From Pectobacterium peruviense (GTDB lineage: Bacteria; Pseudomonadota; Gammaproteobacteria; Enterobacterales; Enterobacteriaceae), in assembly GCF_002847345.1 (NCBI RefSeq), contig NZ_LXFV01000023.1, forward strand, positions 1 through 64,000: 64,000 nt of DNA, given 5' to 3'. The position numbers and the translations under genes are program-made. This document shows positions 1 to 9,264 of this stretch, piece by piece. The notes beneath the pieces were generated by a model that did no database searches, had not been told where the DNA came from, and saw only the letters and a list, made by a program, of their open reading frames with translations. The first letter of the stretch is position 1. Every line of letters begins with the position of its first letter.

Positions 1-29
1 AAAAATGCGGATGAACGATGTCATCCGCA
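1..29 (-). terminator. Intrinsic terminator of pgpB
   Basis: Read on the minus strand, TGCGGATGA and TCATCCGCA form a perfect 9-bp stem with a 6-nt loop, followed at once by TTTTT. It lies 36 bp past the pgpB stop codon, so it most likely ends the pgpB transcript. Confidence 0.85.
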
Positions 30-65
30 AGGTACGAACTACAGGCGATTACTCACGCCAGAGGG

Positions 66-842
66 CTACGAGGATTTATTCTCAGCGGCATCTTCTTCCG
101 CCTGTTCTTTAATCTCTTCCAGCTGGAGCGACAGCGGGCCACACCAGCGCTGTGCCAGCCAACTGGCAACCACAACCAGCAGCCAGCTGATTAACGTCGC
201 CACCACCAGATCCTGCGGCCAATGCATACCAAGCACCAGACGGCTGCCCATGACGCCACTGGCCCAGAGCATCAGGATCACCACCGTTTTATAATGCCGA
301 CGCGCCCACAGTAACCCGACGCCCAGCAGCGCCCAGGTCGCAGCAAACATGGTGTGCCCGGAAGGGAAAGCAAAACCGGTTTCAAACTGCCAGTGGCTGC
401 GTAGCCACTGCGGAATCTGCGTTTGATCCTGCAACTGCGTTTTAACCAGCTCCGAACGTTCCTTGCGCGGCAACGAGTAGAAATAGCTATCGTTAACCTG
501 ATGATTTTTCTCCAGCCAAACGACATAGGGTCGCGATTCCTGTACCCATTCTTTAATCACCGATTTGATGCCCTGCCCAATCAGCACGGTAATCGCCATA
601 ATGACCAACAGACCGATCGCTGGCTTCAGGCGAAAACGCAGGCACCAGAGAAACCAGATACTTAGCACGATGCTGGTCAGAATGCCCCACGGCGATGTCA
701 CTGTCTCGGTGATCCAAAAAAGTACGCGCAACCAGAGCCCGTCATACTCCGGCTGCCACTGCCAACCGCTCATCCAGATAATCATTGGCATAATCAGTAA
801 TAGCGCGGCGCCAATGGTTGTTCGTTTGGCAATTTCGTACAT
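66..842 (-). CDS. pgpB: Phosphatidylglycerophosphatase B (PAP2 family)
   Basis: Integral inner-membrane lipid phosphatase. The E. coli enzyme acts on phosphatidylglycerophosphate, undecaprenyl pyrophosphate and phosphatidate. The 258-residue protein matches the E. coli length of about 254 and shows the three PAP2 motifs: K97 to R104-P105, PSGH at 160-163, and S200-R201 to H207 and D211. Hydrophobic segments fill residues 10-30, 50-90 and 165-235. It is divergent from ribA, as in E. coli, and has its own terminator. Identification rests on remembered family similarity and motifs. Confidence 0.95.
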   Translation of the reverse strand: MYEIAKRTTIGAALLLIMPMIIWMSGWQWQPEYDGLWLRVLFWITETVTSPWGILTSIVLSIWFLWCLRFRLKPAIGLLVIMAITVLIGQGIKSVIKEWVQESRPYVVWLEKNHQVNDSYFYSLPRKERSELVKTQLQDQTQIPQWLRSHWQFETGFAFPSGHTMFAATWALLGVGLLWARRHYKTVVILMLWASGVMGSRLVLGMHWPQDLVVATLISWLLVVVASWLAQRWCGPLSLQLEEIKEQAEEDAAENKSS

Positions 843-1063
843 AATTTCTTCCCATAATTCAGCATGATGCTTTGCAACAAAACTTTCACAATTCTATCAG
901 AAAATCCGACATGAACTGTCAGTATGGCGTAAAATAGCGCTCAGTTCTGTCAACGAACCTGAAACCAAACCGCGGTCAGGCCACATTCTAATTCAATTTT
1001 TGTGACGTTCTTAGACAGGCTTTTTTGCTGGTCAAGCGCGATAGGTCGCAGTAGGATTCGCCT

Positions 1064-1110
1064 CAGCACTTTTTTGGGACACAGCTTTTTTGGACACAGC
1101 TTTTTGGGAG
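1064..1110 (+). repeat. Triplicated 15-16 bp repeat in the ribA leader
   Basis: Three near-identical blocks of the form CACAGCTTTTTTGG follow one another directly upstream of ribA. The first reads CAGCACTTTTTTGGGA. The last ends in GGGAG and supplies the ribA ribosome binding site, so the middle copies look like duplicated versions of the ribosome-binding region. Copy number could vary by slippage. Confidence 0.7.
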
Positions 1111-1116
1111 AAAAGT

Positions 1117-1710
1117 ATGCAGCTAAAACGGGTGGCGGAAGCCAAATTACCCACTCCGTGGGGCGATTTTCTGATGGTAGGTTTTGAAGAAATCGCCACG
1201 GGTCACGATCACCTTGCTCTGGTCTATGGTGATATTTCCGGTTCAGTTCCCGTACTTGCTCGCGTGCATTCCGAGTGCCTGACGGGGGATGCCCTGTTTA
1301 GCCTGCGCTGTGACTGTGGCTTCCAGCTTGAAGCCGCATTAGGCAACATCGCCGAAGAAGGTCGCGGCGTGCTGTTATACCATCGTCAGGAAGGCCGGAA
1401 TATCGGGCTGCTCAATAAAATCCGCGCTTATGCGTTGCAGGATCTGGGAGCCGATACGGTGGAAGCGAATAACCAGCTTGGGTTCGCCGCTGATGAGCGC
1501 GATTTCACTCTGTGTGCTGACATGTTCAAGCTGCTGGGTGTCGATGAAGTTCGCCTGCTGACCAACAACCCGCAGAAAGTGAAAATCCTCAACGAAGCAG
1601 GCATCAATATCGTCGAACGTGTGCCATTAATCGTCGGGCGTAATCCGAAGAATGAGCACTATCTAGCAACCAAAGCCGCCAAAATGGGGCACATGCTGGA
1701 TATGAAATAA
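1117..1710 (+). CDS. ribA: GTP cyclohydrolase II
   Basis: First step of riboflavin synthesis: GTP is converted to 2,5-diamino-6-ribosylamino-4(3H)-pyrimidinone 5'-phosphate, formate and pyrophosphate in the cytoplasm. The ATG at 1117 is chosen over an upstream in-frame TTG at 1090 because GGGAG lies 6 nt before it and the resulting 197 residues match E. coli RibA (196). The zinc-binding cysteine cluster SLRCDCGF and the upstream ECLTGD are present. No FMN riboswitch was seen upstream. The leader instead carries a triplicated short repeat. A terminator follows. Confidence 0.96.
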   Translation: MQLKRVAEAKLPTPWGDFLMVGFEEIATGHDHLALVYGDISGSVPVLARVHSECLTGDALFSLRCDCGFQLEAALGNIAEEGRGVLLYHRQEGRNIGLLNKIRAYALQDLGADTVEANNQLGFAADERDFTLCADMFKLLGVDEVRLLTNNPQKVKILNEAGINIVERVPLIVGRNPKNEHYLATKAAKMGHMLDMK

Positions 1711-1752
1711 CGATCCCACGTTTCGTTCTGAGATCGTTTGCTTCGATGACCA

Positions 1753-1783
1753 CAGCCGGTTTTTCACCGGCTGTTTTATTTTA
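1753..1783 (+). terminator. Intrinsic terminator of ribA
   Basis: CAGCCGGT and ACCGGCTG form an 8-bp stem with a TTTTC loop, followed by TTTTATTTTA on the plus strand. It separates ribA from the convergent binding-protein gene. Confidence 0.85.
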
Positions 1784-1785
1784 GA

Positions 1786-3420
1786 TTAGTGCTTAATGAT
1801 GTAAATATCTTGCGTGTAATAATCGCCGCGAACATTGGGCGAAAAGCCACCAACATACGTCTTAACCATCTGCGGCTGAACATAGTAGTAGATAGGCAAT
1901 AATGGGATATTTTTATCTAAAATATCCGAAGCCTGTTGATAAATAGCCTCTTTATCATGCTTATCTTTGACCGTCAGCGCCTTTTTCAGCAACGCATCAT
2001 ACTGTGCATTACTAAATTTACCGTTGTTGTTGCTGTCGTTGGTTTCCAGCGTATTCAAGAATGTACTGGCTTCATTGTAATCCCCAGTCCAAGACTGTCT
2101 GACCACTTCAAAATTACCCGTACGTACGGTATCCAACATGGTCTTCCATTCCTGATTTTGCAGCGTCACTTCCAGACCAAGGTTCTTCTTCCACATTGAA
2201 CTGGCGGCAATCGCCACGCGTAAATGCGACTCGGAGGTGTTATAAAGCAGATTGAGTTTCAGCGGATGTTTCTCGTCAAACCCAGCCTCTTTCAACAATT
2301 TCTTCGCCTCAACGTTACGCTGCTGCTGTGTCCAGCTTGCCCACTCGGGATCCTTACGTTGGAATCCCCCGACATTTTTGGGAATCAAGCTGTAAGCGGG
2401 CGTCTGCCCCATGCCTAGCACATTGTTTGCGATGATATCTTTATCCACGCTGAGATCCAGTGCACGGCGAACGCGTGAATCATCAAAAGGCGCTTTCTTC
2501 GTATTGAAACGATAGAAATAGGTGCCAATCTGTGGGGCAACTCTCACTTCTTGCGGGTATTCTTTTTTCAATGATGCAAACTGAATGGGCGATAAAAGCC
2601 CCGTGACATCAATTTCACCCGATTTATAACGATTCAGCTCCGCCGCCTGCGAGCTGATCGGCAGATACGTGACTTTGTTAATTACGGTATGCGCATCATC
2701 CCAATATTGGCTATTGCGCTTGCCAACAATGCGTTCGTTCACCACCCATTCACTCAGCGTATAAGGGCCGCTGCTGACAAAATTCCCAACCTGCGTCCAG
2801 TTTTCTGGATGCTTTTCAATGACGGCTTTCGGCAATGGCACCAGAACATGATAAGCCGACATTTCCAGGAAATAAGACAATGGGTGTTCCAGCGTCACTT
2901 CAACCGTATGGCTATCCAGCGCCTTTATGCCCAGCGTATCGGGTGCCTTTTTGCCCGCCATAATATCTGCCGCATTCTTCACGTACATACTGGCGACGTA
3001 GCTGCCGTAAGGCGACAACGTTTTAGGATCGCCAAGGCGTCGCCAGCTGTAAACCACATCATCCGCAGTAATCGGTGAACCATCGGACCATTTGGCATCG
3101 GGACGCAGGTGGAATGTCCACACCGTGTTGTCTTTATTATCCCAGCGCTCGGCCAGTCGCGGCTGGATAATACCGTCATCACCCACGCGCACCAGATTAT
3201 CGAAGAAGTCATTGATAATGTGACCTTCAACGTCACTTTCTACCTTATGCGGATCCAACGATGCCGGCTCTGATCCATTGCCTCGCACCAGTTCTTGTTT
3301 ATCTGCTAGTGCCGTTCCGGCAGGAACCTGTGCCGCAAAAACCGATGTCATTGTTCCTGTCGCGCATAGCGTAAGAAGCAGTAGCGAGTGTTTAAAACGT
3401 TTTTTGATTACAGCATTCAT
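1786..3420 (-). CDS. Periplasmic oligopeptide-binding protein (OppA/MppA type)
   Basis: Substrate-binding protein of an ABC peptide importer (SBP_bac_5 family). The start at 3420 is preferred over the longer frame because AGGAGG lies just upstream and the protein then begins with a basic region and a hydrophobic signal peptide ending near VFAAQ. The 544 residues match OppA-like proteins from the N-terminal NGSEPASLDPHK region to the C-terminal YIIKH. No permease or ATPase genes lie next to it, so it is an orphan that probably feeds a transporter encoded elsewhere. MppA or another peptide-binding paralogue cannot be excluded. Confidence 0.88.
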   Translation of the reverse strand: MNAVIKKRFKHSLLLLTLCATGTMTSVFAAQVPAGTALADKQELVRGNGSEPASLDPHKVESDVEGHIINDFFDNLVRVGDDGIIQPRLAERWDNKDNTVWTFHLRPDAKWSDGSPITADDVVYSWRRLGDPKTLSPYGSYVASMYVKNAADIMAGKKAPDTLGIKALDSHTVEVTLEHPLSYFLEMSAYHVLVPLPKAVIEKHPENWTQVGNFVSSGPYTLSEWVVNERIVGKRNSQYWDDAHTVINKVTYLPISSQAAELNRYKSGEIDVTGLLSPIQFASLKKEYPQEVRVAPQIGTYFYRFNTKKAPFDDSRVRRALDLSVDKDIIANNVLGMGQTPAYSLIPKNVGGFQRKDPEWASWTQQQRNVEAKKLLKEAGFDEKHPLKLNLLYNTSESHLRVAIAASSMWKKNLGLEVTLQNQEWKTMLDTVRTGNFEVVRQSWTGDYNEASTFLNTLETNDSNNNGKFSNAQYDALLKKALTVKDKHDKEAIYQQASDILDKNIPLLPIYYYVQPQMVKTYVGGFSPNVRGDYYTQDIYIIKH

Positions 3421-3717
3421 ATAACCTCCTGTTATATCCCCGTCATTATTCAAACAGCGTTGGAGTTGTAGTCGGGGCATGGCTGGGCAATAATTTTTAC
3501 TTATTCCCCATGTAGTTAGCGTCAATACCACATAACCACAATTTGCCGGAGGATACGAGAATTTCATGTAGGAAAAAGTGCGCTGGCACACCAAGACGAA
3601 TATCTCGTTCTTCGTTGCCAGAAAGGGAAGCGCTATTATGTCTGGATTAACGCTTCATTTTGAACGAGCAATAGTCCAAGCTATAAACCTACCTAGCTAT
3701 AACAAATGGAGATTGTT

Positions 3718-4248
3718 ATGGATGATCGAAAAGAAGGAAGTTTACGACTGCTTACGTCTGGTGAAATCAGGCTGGCTAAATCTATTTTTGGCGATTCGAT
3801 CCACTACCACACAGTCTGGATTCATCACGACAGTTATCTTCCTTTCGGCCTTCAAGATAAAAATACGGCGATGAGCCCGAATGGAGAATTGTACTTTCGG
3901 GCATGGTATAGCGACGATTTTTCCCTCACGAGTATGTCCAGCCAACATCTCTTTATTCACGAAATGAGCCATGTCTGGCAGCGTGAGCGAGGTATGAATG
4001 TCATAGTTAGAGGCTTAGTTAGCTGGGCCGTCAGTTATCGCTACCAGTTTGGTAACCGCACGTTACGATCCTACCCAATGGAACAGCAGGCACAGATAAT
4101 CGCTGACTATTTCGTTTTAAAAACCTACGGCTATCAAGCGTGGAAAATGTTGAGAGCGCGCGGCGATGTCACCCTTGATGGCGATATTTCTGAGGCCGTA
4201 ATACGCCAGCACTATCAAAAAACCATGCAATTCTTTCCCTGGAATTAA
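3718..4248 (+). CDS. HExxH zinc-metallopeptidase-like protein, possible effector domain
   Basis: A 176-residue protein with HEMSH at residues 81-85 (zinc-binding HExxH) and a further acidic residue, E122, in the helix MEQQAQIIADYF, a candidate third ligand. No signal peptide or membrane segment is visible. The start at 3718 is chosen because GGAG lies 6 nt upstream. An in-frame ATG at 3706 has no such site. The stop is 2 bp before the ATG of the next gene, a lipoprotein, so the two are probably co-transcribed. As I recall, similar small HExxH proteins occur near VgrG and Rhs genes of type VI secretion systems. None is visible here. The substrate is unknown. Confidence 0.65.
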   Translation: MDDRKEGSLRLLTSGEIRLAKSIFGDSIHYHTVWIHHDSYLPFGLQDKNTAMSPNGELYFRAWYSDDFSLTSMSSQHLFIHEMSHVWQRERGMNVIVRGLVSWAVSYRYQFGNRTLRSYPMEQQAQIIADYFVLKTYGYQAWKMLRARGDVTLDGDISEAVIRQHYQKTMQFFPWN

Positions 4249-4250
4249 CG

Positions 4251-4682
4251 ATGACATTTACTGCAAGATTGCCTGCATTTTTGCTTGTATTTAGCACCTT
4301 TATTCTTGTTGGCTGCCCCGGTTCAGGTGACCGATTGCAGCCAGATGAATTGACATCTGTCAGGCAAGTTAAAGGTGATATTTGTTTTTCAGTTAATAAG
4401 CCTGTGGATTACCAACCCACTCTTATTGTGATTAGTACAAGGCTTGCTCCACCACAGGAATGGGTACTGTATGAAAATCCCAGTGTTATCGTTACACAGG
4501 GAGAACTGTGTATTCCCCCTTCCTTTTACCGCTTTTTAGACAACAGAACATACGTCGTCAGGTATATCCTACAATCGAAAAAGCACAGTGATTCGCGAAG
4601 AAGCGTCGTGACTGCGATAGTGATTACAAACGGCAGTGTTCGGAGCGTACCGCTTAGGGAAGATGAAGCCGCTTATTATTGA
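4251..4682 (+). CDS. Putative lipoprotein, candidate periplasmic immunity protein
   Basis: A 143-residue protein with a lipoprotein signal: hydrophobic residues 8-20 and a lipobox ending LVGC, cysteine 22. The rest is predicted soluble and beta-rich, with two further cysteines. It resembles, from memory, the short periplasmic lipoproteins annotated as putative type VI secretion immunity proteins. It starts 2 bp after the metallopeptidase-like gene, which fits a toxin-immunity or peptidase-inhibitor pair. This functional link is inference. The secretion signal itself is clear. Confidence 0.6.
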   Translation: MTFTARLPAFLLVFSTFILVGCPGSGDRLQPDELTSVRQVKGDICFSVNKPVDYQPTLIVISTRLAPPQEWVLYENPSVIVTQGELCIPPSFYRFLDNRTYVVRYILQSKKHSDSRRSVVTAIVITNGSVRSVPLREDEAAYY

Positions 4683-4744
4683 TGTTCGCTTTTTCAGGCA
4701 TATAGAAAAGAAGCATCAAGAAAAGAGGCATCAAATATAGACGA

Positions 4745-4779
4745 AGCCACCACGAACAGACTTTCTGCTCATGGTGGCT
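4745..4779 (-). terminator. Hairpin downstream of acnA
   Basis: On the minus strand AGCCACCA pairs with TGGTGGCT, and the inner parts GAGCAGA and TCTGTTC extend the stem around a short loop. A modest T-rich stretch (TCGTCTATATTT) follows. It is likely the acnA terminator and may also serve the convergent lipoprotein gene. Confidence 0.6.
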
Positions 4780-4789
4780 AAATATAAAA

Positions 4790-7462
4790 TTACAGCATAT
4801 TGCGGATGACGTAATGCAGGATACCGTCGTTCTGGTAATAGGTCAGTTCATTACGGGTGTCGATGCGGCAGCGAGTATTGATCGTCTGCGTATTGCCATC
4901 AGCCCCCGTGATATTTACCTCAACCGTGGCACCCGGTGTAAGTTGATTTAATCCCGCAATCGAAATCTGCTCATCCCCCGTTAATTGCAGCGTTTTACGC
5001 GTCACACCTTCGGGAAACTCCAGCGGTAGAATCCCCATCCCAATCAGGTTAGAGCGGTGAATACGCTCGAACGATTCTGCGACGACAACGCGAACGCCCA
5101 GCAAACGCGGGCCTTTCGCAGCCCAGTCGCGGCTAGAACCTGAACCGTATTCTTTCCCGGCAAACAGCGCCAGCGGGACATTTTCGTCCTTATAACGCAT
5201 CGCCGCGTCATAAATTGTCATCTCATTCTGTGACGGGATGTGACGGGTATAACCACCCTCTTTACCCGGCACCATCTCATTACGGATACGGATGTTGGCA
5301 AACGTCCCGCGCATCATCACTTCGTGGTTACCACGCCGTGAACCGTAAGAGTTAAACTCCGTGGTTTCGACGCCGCGATCCAGCAAATATTTCCCTGCCG
5401 GGCTATCACGCTTGATGTTGCCTGCCGGTGAGATATGGTCGGTTGTGACCGAATCGCCCAGCATCGCCAGAATGCGCGCGTTGTGGATATCCTGAACCGG
5501 TTCCGGTTCTTTCCCCATATCCAGAAAGAAAGGCGTCTGACGAATATAAGTCGATTCTTCCGGCCACTGATAGGTAGGATTGTCATCGACCTCGATATCT
5601 TGCCACTCCTGCGTGCCTTCAAACACCGCAGCATATTGTTTGTGGAACATGCCCGCGCTGACATTCAATACCGCGTCCGCCACCGCTTTCGTCGACGGCC
5701 AGATATCCTTCAGATAGACCGCTTTCCCGTCACGATCTTCACCCAGCGGTTCTTGCGTCAGATCGACATTCATATTCCCCGCTAGCGCGTAGGCGACCAC
5801 CAGTGGCGGTGATGCCAGCCAGTTCGTCTTCACCAGCGGATGAATACGGCCTTCAAAGTTACGGTTACCTGACAACACGGCACCGACCGTCAGATCGCCT
5901 GCTTTTATCGCGGCTTCGATCGCATCCGGCAGCGGACCGGAGTTACCAATACAGGTGGTACAGCCGTAGCCCACCAGATTGAATCCCAACTCGTCGAGAT
6001 ACGGGGTTAATTCCGCTTTAGCATAGTAATCCGTGACGACCCGTGAGCCCGGTGCCAGCGAAGTTTTGACCCACGGTTTGGTTTTCAGACCACGCTCTAC
6101 GGCACTTTTTGCCAGTAGTCCGGCCGTCATCAGCACGCTAGGGTTGGAGGTATTAGTACAAGAGGTGATCGCCGCGATCACGACCGCCCCCTGATGCAAG
6201 CGATGCGTTTCACCTTCCAACGTGAACTCTTCATAGTCGGAGCGGTTCTTCACCGAGCTGACATCCAGTTCCCGGCTGGCTTTAAAAGCTTCCGGCACGC
6301 CCGCTAAAGGCACGCGATCCTGTGGACGCTTCGGCCCTGCCAGATTGGTTTCCACCGTTGCCAAATCCAGCGCGAGCTGGCTGGTGAATACCGGCTCATC
6401 GCCAGCATTACGCCACAGCCCCTGCTGCTTACTATAAGCTTCCACCAGTGCAATCTGTTCTTCGGCGCGGTTGGTCAACCGCATGTAATCCAGCGTAATG
6501 TTATCGATAGGGAAAAAGCCACAGGTGGCACCATATTCCGGTGCCATGTTGGCGATGGTCGCGCGATCCGCCAACGGCAGCGAATCCAGCCCATCGCCGT
6601 AAAATTCCACAAATTTTCCAACTACGCCGTGCTTACGCAGCATCTGCGTTACCGTCAGAACCAAATCGGTTGCCGTGATCCCTTCTCGCATTTTGCCGCT
6701 GAGTTTTACGCCAACCACATCGGGGATTAGCATCGAAACAGGTTGCCCTAACATCGCGGCTTCGGCTTCTATCCCACCAACACCCCAGCCGAGCACACCC
6801 AAGCCGTTAATCATGGTGGTGTGCGAATCGGTTCCTACCAGCGTATCAGGGTAGGCAAATTGTTTGTCGCCCTGCTTTTCATACCAAATGGCCTTGGCCA
6901 AGTATTCCAGATTCACCTGATGGCAAATCCCCGTTCCAGGCGGTACGACGCTAAAGTGGCTAAAGGCATTCTGCCCCCAGCGCAAAAACTCATAACGTTC
7001 GCGGTTACGCGCCATTTCTAACTGCGTGTTATCCGTTAGCGCCTGACGATCGCCAAAGTGATCAACCGTAACCGAGTGGTCAATAACCAGATCGACCGGC
7101 GACAGCGGGTTAACCTTGTTAACATCGCCGCCCAGTCGTTTCACCGCCGCACGCATCGCCGCTAGGTCGACCACAGCGGGCACGCCGGTAAAGTCCTGCA
7201 TCAGTACGCGCGCCGGACGATAGGCAATCTCCCGATCGGCGTGACCGGTTTTCAGCCAGTCCACCACCGCCTGAAGGTCATCCTGCTCAACCGTGTCGCC
7301 GTCCTGATGGCGCAATAAATTTTCCAGCAATACCTTGAGTGACTTCGGTAATTTGTCGATATTACCAAGCGTTTTTGCCGCCTTCGGCAGGCTGTAGTAA
7401 TGATAAATCTGCTGTCGTACCGTCAATGTTTCCAGACAAGTGTCGCGAAGGTGTGATGACAT
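4790..7462 (-). CDS. acnA: Aconitate hydratase A
   Basis: Interconverts citrate and isocitrate in the TCA cycle. In E. coli AcnA is the stress and stationary-phase isoenzyme. The ATG at 7462 is used because GGGAGGAAGC sits directly before it, giving 890 residues (E. coli 891). Fe-S cluster cysteines appear in SCTNTSNPS and in YGCTTCIGNSG, and the C-terminal swivel domain has EYGSGSSRDWAAKG. The protein is intact and close to E. coli AcnA throughout. Confidence 0.97.
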   Translation of the reverse strand: MSSHLRDTCLETLTVRQQIYHYYSLPKAAKTLGNIDKLPKSLKVLLENLLRHQDGDTVEQDDLQAVVDWLKTGHADREIAYRPARVLMQDFTGVPAVVDLAAMRAAVKRLGGDVNKVNPLSPVDLVIDHSVTVDHFGDRQALTDNTQLEMARNRERYEFLRWGQNAFSHFSVVPPGTGICHQVNLEYLAKAIWYEKQGDKQFAYPDTLVGTDSHTTMINGLGVLGWGVGGIEAEAAMLGQPVSMLIPDVVGVKLSGKMREGITATDLVLTVTQMLRKHGVVGKFVEFYGDGLDSLPLADRATIANMAPEYGATCGFFPIDNITLDYMRLTNRAEEQIALVEAYSKQQGLWRNAGDEPVFTSQLALDLATVETNLAGPKRPQDRVPLAGVPEAFKASRELDVSSVKNRSDYEEFTLEGETHRLHQGAVVIAAITSCTNTSNPSVLMTAGLLAKSAVERGLKTKPWVKTSLAPGSRVVTDYYAKAELTPYLDELGFNLVGYGCTTCIGNSGPLPDAIEAAIKAGDLTVGAVLSGNRNFEGRIHPLVKTNWLASPPLVVAYALAGNMNVDLTQEPLGEDRDGKAVYLKDIWPSTKAVADAVLNVSAGMFHKQYAAVFEGTQEWQDIEVDDNPTYQWPEESTYIRQTPFFLDMGKEPEPVQDIHNARILAMLGDSVTTDHISPAGNIKRDSPAGKYLLDRGVETTEFNSYGSRRGNHEVMMRGTFANIRIRNEMVPGKEGGYTRHIPSQNEMTIYDAAMRYKDENVPLALFAGKEYGSGSSRDWAAKGPRLLGVRVVVAESFERIHRSNLIGMGILPLEFPEGVTRKTLQLTGDEQISIAGLNQLTPGATVEVNITGADGNTQTINTRCRIDTRNELTYYQNDGILHYVIRNML

Positions 7463-7486
7463 GCTTCCTCCCAAATTAACTTGCTA

Positions 7487-7683
<197 letters not shown>

Positions 7684-7896
7684 TATTCGTTCTTCTGCAT
7701 CGGGCGATTAATCAATAACCAGCCTGAGCTTGCGGTCTTATTTAAAGATAACACAAACAAAAAATAACGTTTTTGCAACAATGCGATATGAACGCAGCGA
7801 TAGCCATTAGCTATTGAAAAGAAGCAAATCGGAGTAAATACGCAGGGGATGAAAAAAACACGTCAACAGACAGAGGATATAGAAGGTAATCGGAGC

Positions 7897-7917
7897 GAGA
7901 AAACGGCCCGAAGGCCG
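7897..7917 (-). terminator. Intrinsic terminator of the symporter gene
   Basis: On the minus strand CGGCC-TTCG-GGCCG forms a UUCG-capped hairpin followed by TTTTCTC. It lies about 30 bp beyond the stop of the symporter gene. Confidence 0.8.
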
Positions 7918-7947
7918 CCTGTCTTAGCGTATTAACCTGACGTTAAT

Positions 7948-9264
7948 TTAGACATTCCCAGTTGCCATCACAGGGGCTTCCTCGTCAGAATGCTCATGGT
8001 CTCTTTCTTCGTTTATTTCTTCCAGATCATGGTTCCGCTCCAATTTAGCAACAACCGCAGTAGCCATGCCGTTACCAATCACATTGGTCGCTGTCCGGCC
8101 CATATCCAGGAACTGATCGATACCAATAATCAGTAAAATGCCTGCTTCGGGTAAGCTGAACATTGGCAACGTGGCTGCCACTACCACCACAGCGGCACGC
8201 GCTACCCCTGCCATGCCTTTACTCGTGATCATTAGCGTCAGCAAAATCAGGGTCTGCTGCGTCAGGCTTAGGTGAATATTGTAAGCCTGCGCGATAAACA
8301 GAATGGCAAAAGCCTGATAAATCATGGAGCCGACAAGGTTAAAGGAATACCCCAACGGGAGTACGAAGCTGGTGATTTTTTTAGGAACACCGAATTCGCT
8401 CAGTGCCTCCATCGTTTTCGGATAGGCCGCTTCGCTACTTGCGGTAGCAAACGCCAGCATACTCGGTTCGCGCAGCAGTTTGAGCAGTCCCCAGGTTGCT
8501 TTCTTACCCAGGAACAATGCACCCGCACCGAACATCAGCCCCCACAACAGCACCAATCCAAGGTAGAACTCACCAATGACTTTGCCAAAGTCGAGGAGAA
8601 GCCCCAGACCTTCGGTCGTGATGGAAGAGGCTAACGAAGAAAACACCGCCAAAGGCGCTAATCGCATGACATAGTCCGTCACCCGGAACATCACCTTCGC
8701 CAGTTCCTCTATCATCGATTCCATCGTGACAGCATGTTTATTTTGCCCCTTCACAAAAGCCAGTGCGGAACCGAAAAACATGGAGAACACCAGAATCTGC
8801 AATATTTCATTATTCGCCATCGCTTCGACGATGCTGCGCGGAAATATATGGGCAATGAAGCTTTTCAGCGTGAATCCGCCAGTACTCACACCGCTATCTA
8901 CCTGAATCGGCGTGCTCGGGATGGCGAGATTCATTCCAACACCTGGCTCGAAGATATTTGCTAACAGCATGCCAATAAAAAGGGAAACGATGGAAGAACA
9001 AATAAACCACACCATGGCTTTCAGCCCTATTCGGCCGACGGATGAGGAATTCCCCATGCTGGCAAGGCCAGAGACCAATGTTGCGAATACCAATGGCGCA
9101 ATGATCATTTTTATCAGGCGAAGAAAAACATCGGTCACTAAATTAAAGTAGGACACCACCTCTTTGGCTTCTTTTTCCGTCAATAGAGAATGACAAATCC
9201 CGCCGACAATAATCCCGAGAAGAATAGCCAAGGCTATAAAAAATAATAACCTGTTCTTTTTCAT
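7948..9264 (-). CDS. Dicarboxylate/amino acid:cation symporter (DAACS, GltP/DctA type)
   Basis: Inner-membrane secondary transporter that would import acidic amino acids or C4-dicarboxylates with H+ or Na+. The start at 9264 gives 438 residues, the family length, and has GAGG upstream. A longer in-frame ATG at 9297 adds 11 hydrophilic residues and is less likely. Family marks include the serine-rich ATASSEAAYPKTMEAL loop, the LPLGYSFNLVGSMIY helix and the C-terminal IDQFLDMGRTATNVIGNG helix. The C-terminal tail is rich in Glu and His. The exact substrate cannot be told from sequence. Confidence 0.9.
   Translation of the reverse strand: MKKNRLLFFIALAILLGIIVGGICHSLLTEKEAKEVVSYFNLVTDVFLRLIKMIIAPLVFATLVSGLASMGNSSSVGRIGLKAMVWFICSSIVSLFIGMLLANIFEPGVGMNLAIPSTPIQVDSGVSTGGFTLKSFIAHIFPRSIVEAMANNEILQILVFSMFFGSALAFVKGQNKHAVTMESMIEELAKVMFRVTDYVMRLAPLAVFSSLASSITTEGLGLLLDFGKVIGEFYLGLVLLWGLMFGAGALFLGKKATWGLLKLLREPSMLAFATASSEAAYPKTMEALSEFGVPKKITSFVLPLGYSFNLVGSMIYQAFAILFIAQAYNIHLSLTQQTLILLTLMITSKGMAGVARAAVVVVAATLPMFSLPEAGILLIIGIDQFLDMGRTATNVIGNGMATAVVAKLERNHDLEEINEERDHEHSDEEAPVMATGNV

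Noticed and set aside
3578..3874. Plus-strand frame of about 98 codons before the metallopeptidase-like gene
   Set aside because: It overlaps the HExxH gene in another frame, lacks a good ribosome binding site and has no recognisable domain. A different frame nearby ends QKGKRYYVWINASF and may be a remnant, but it has no start codon.
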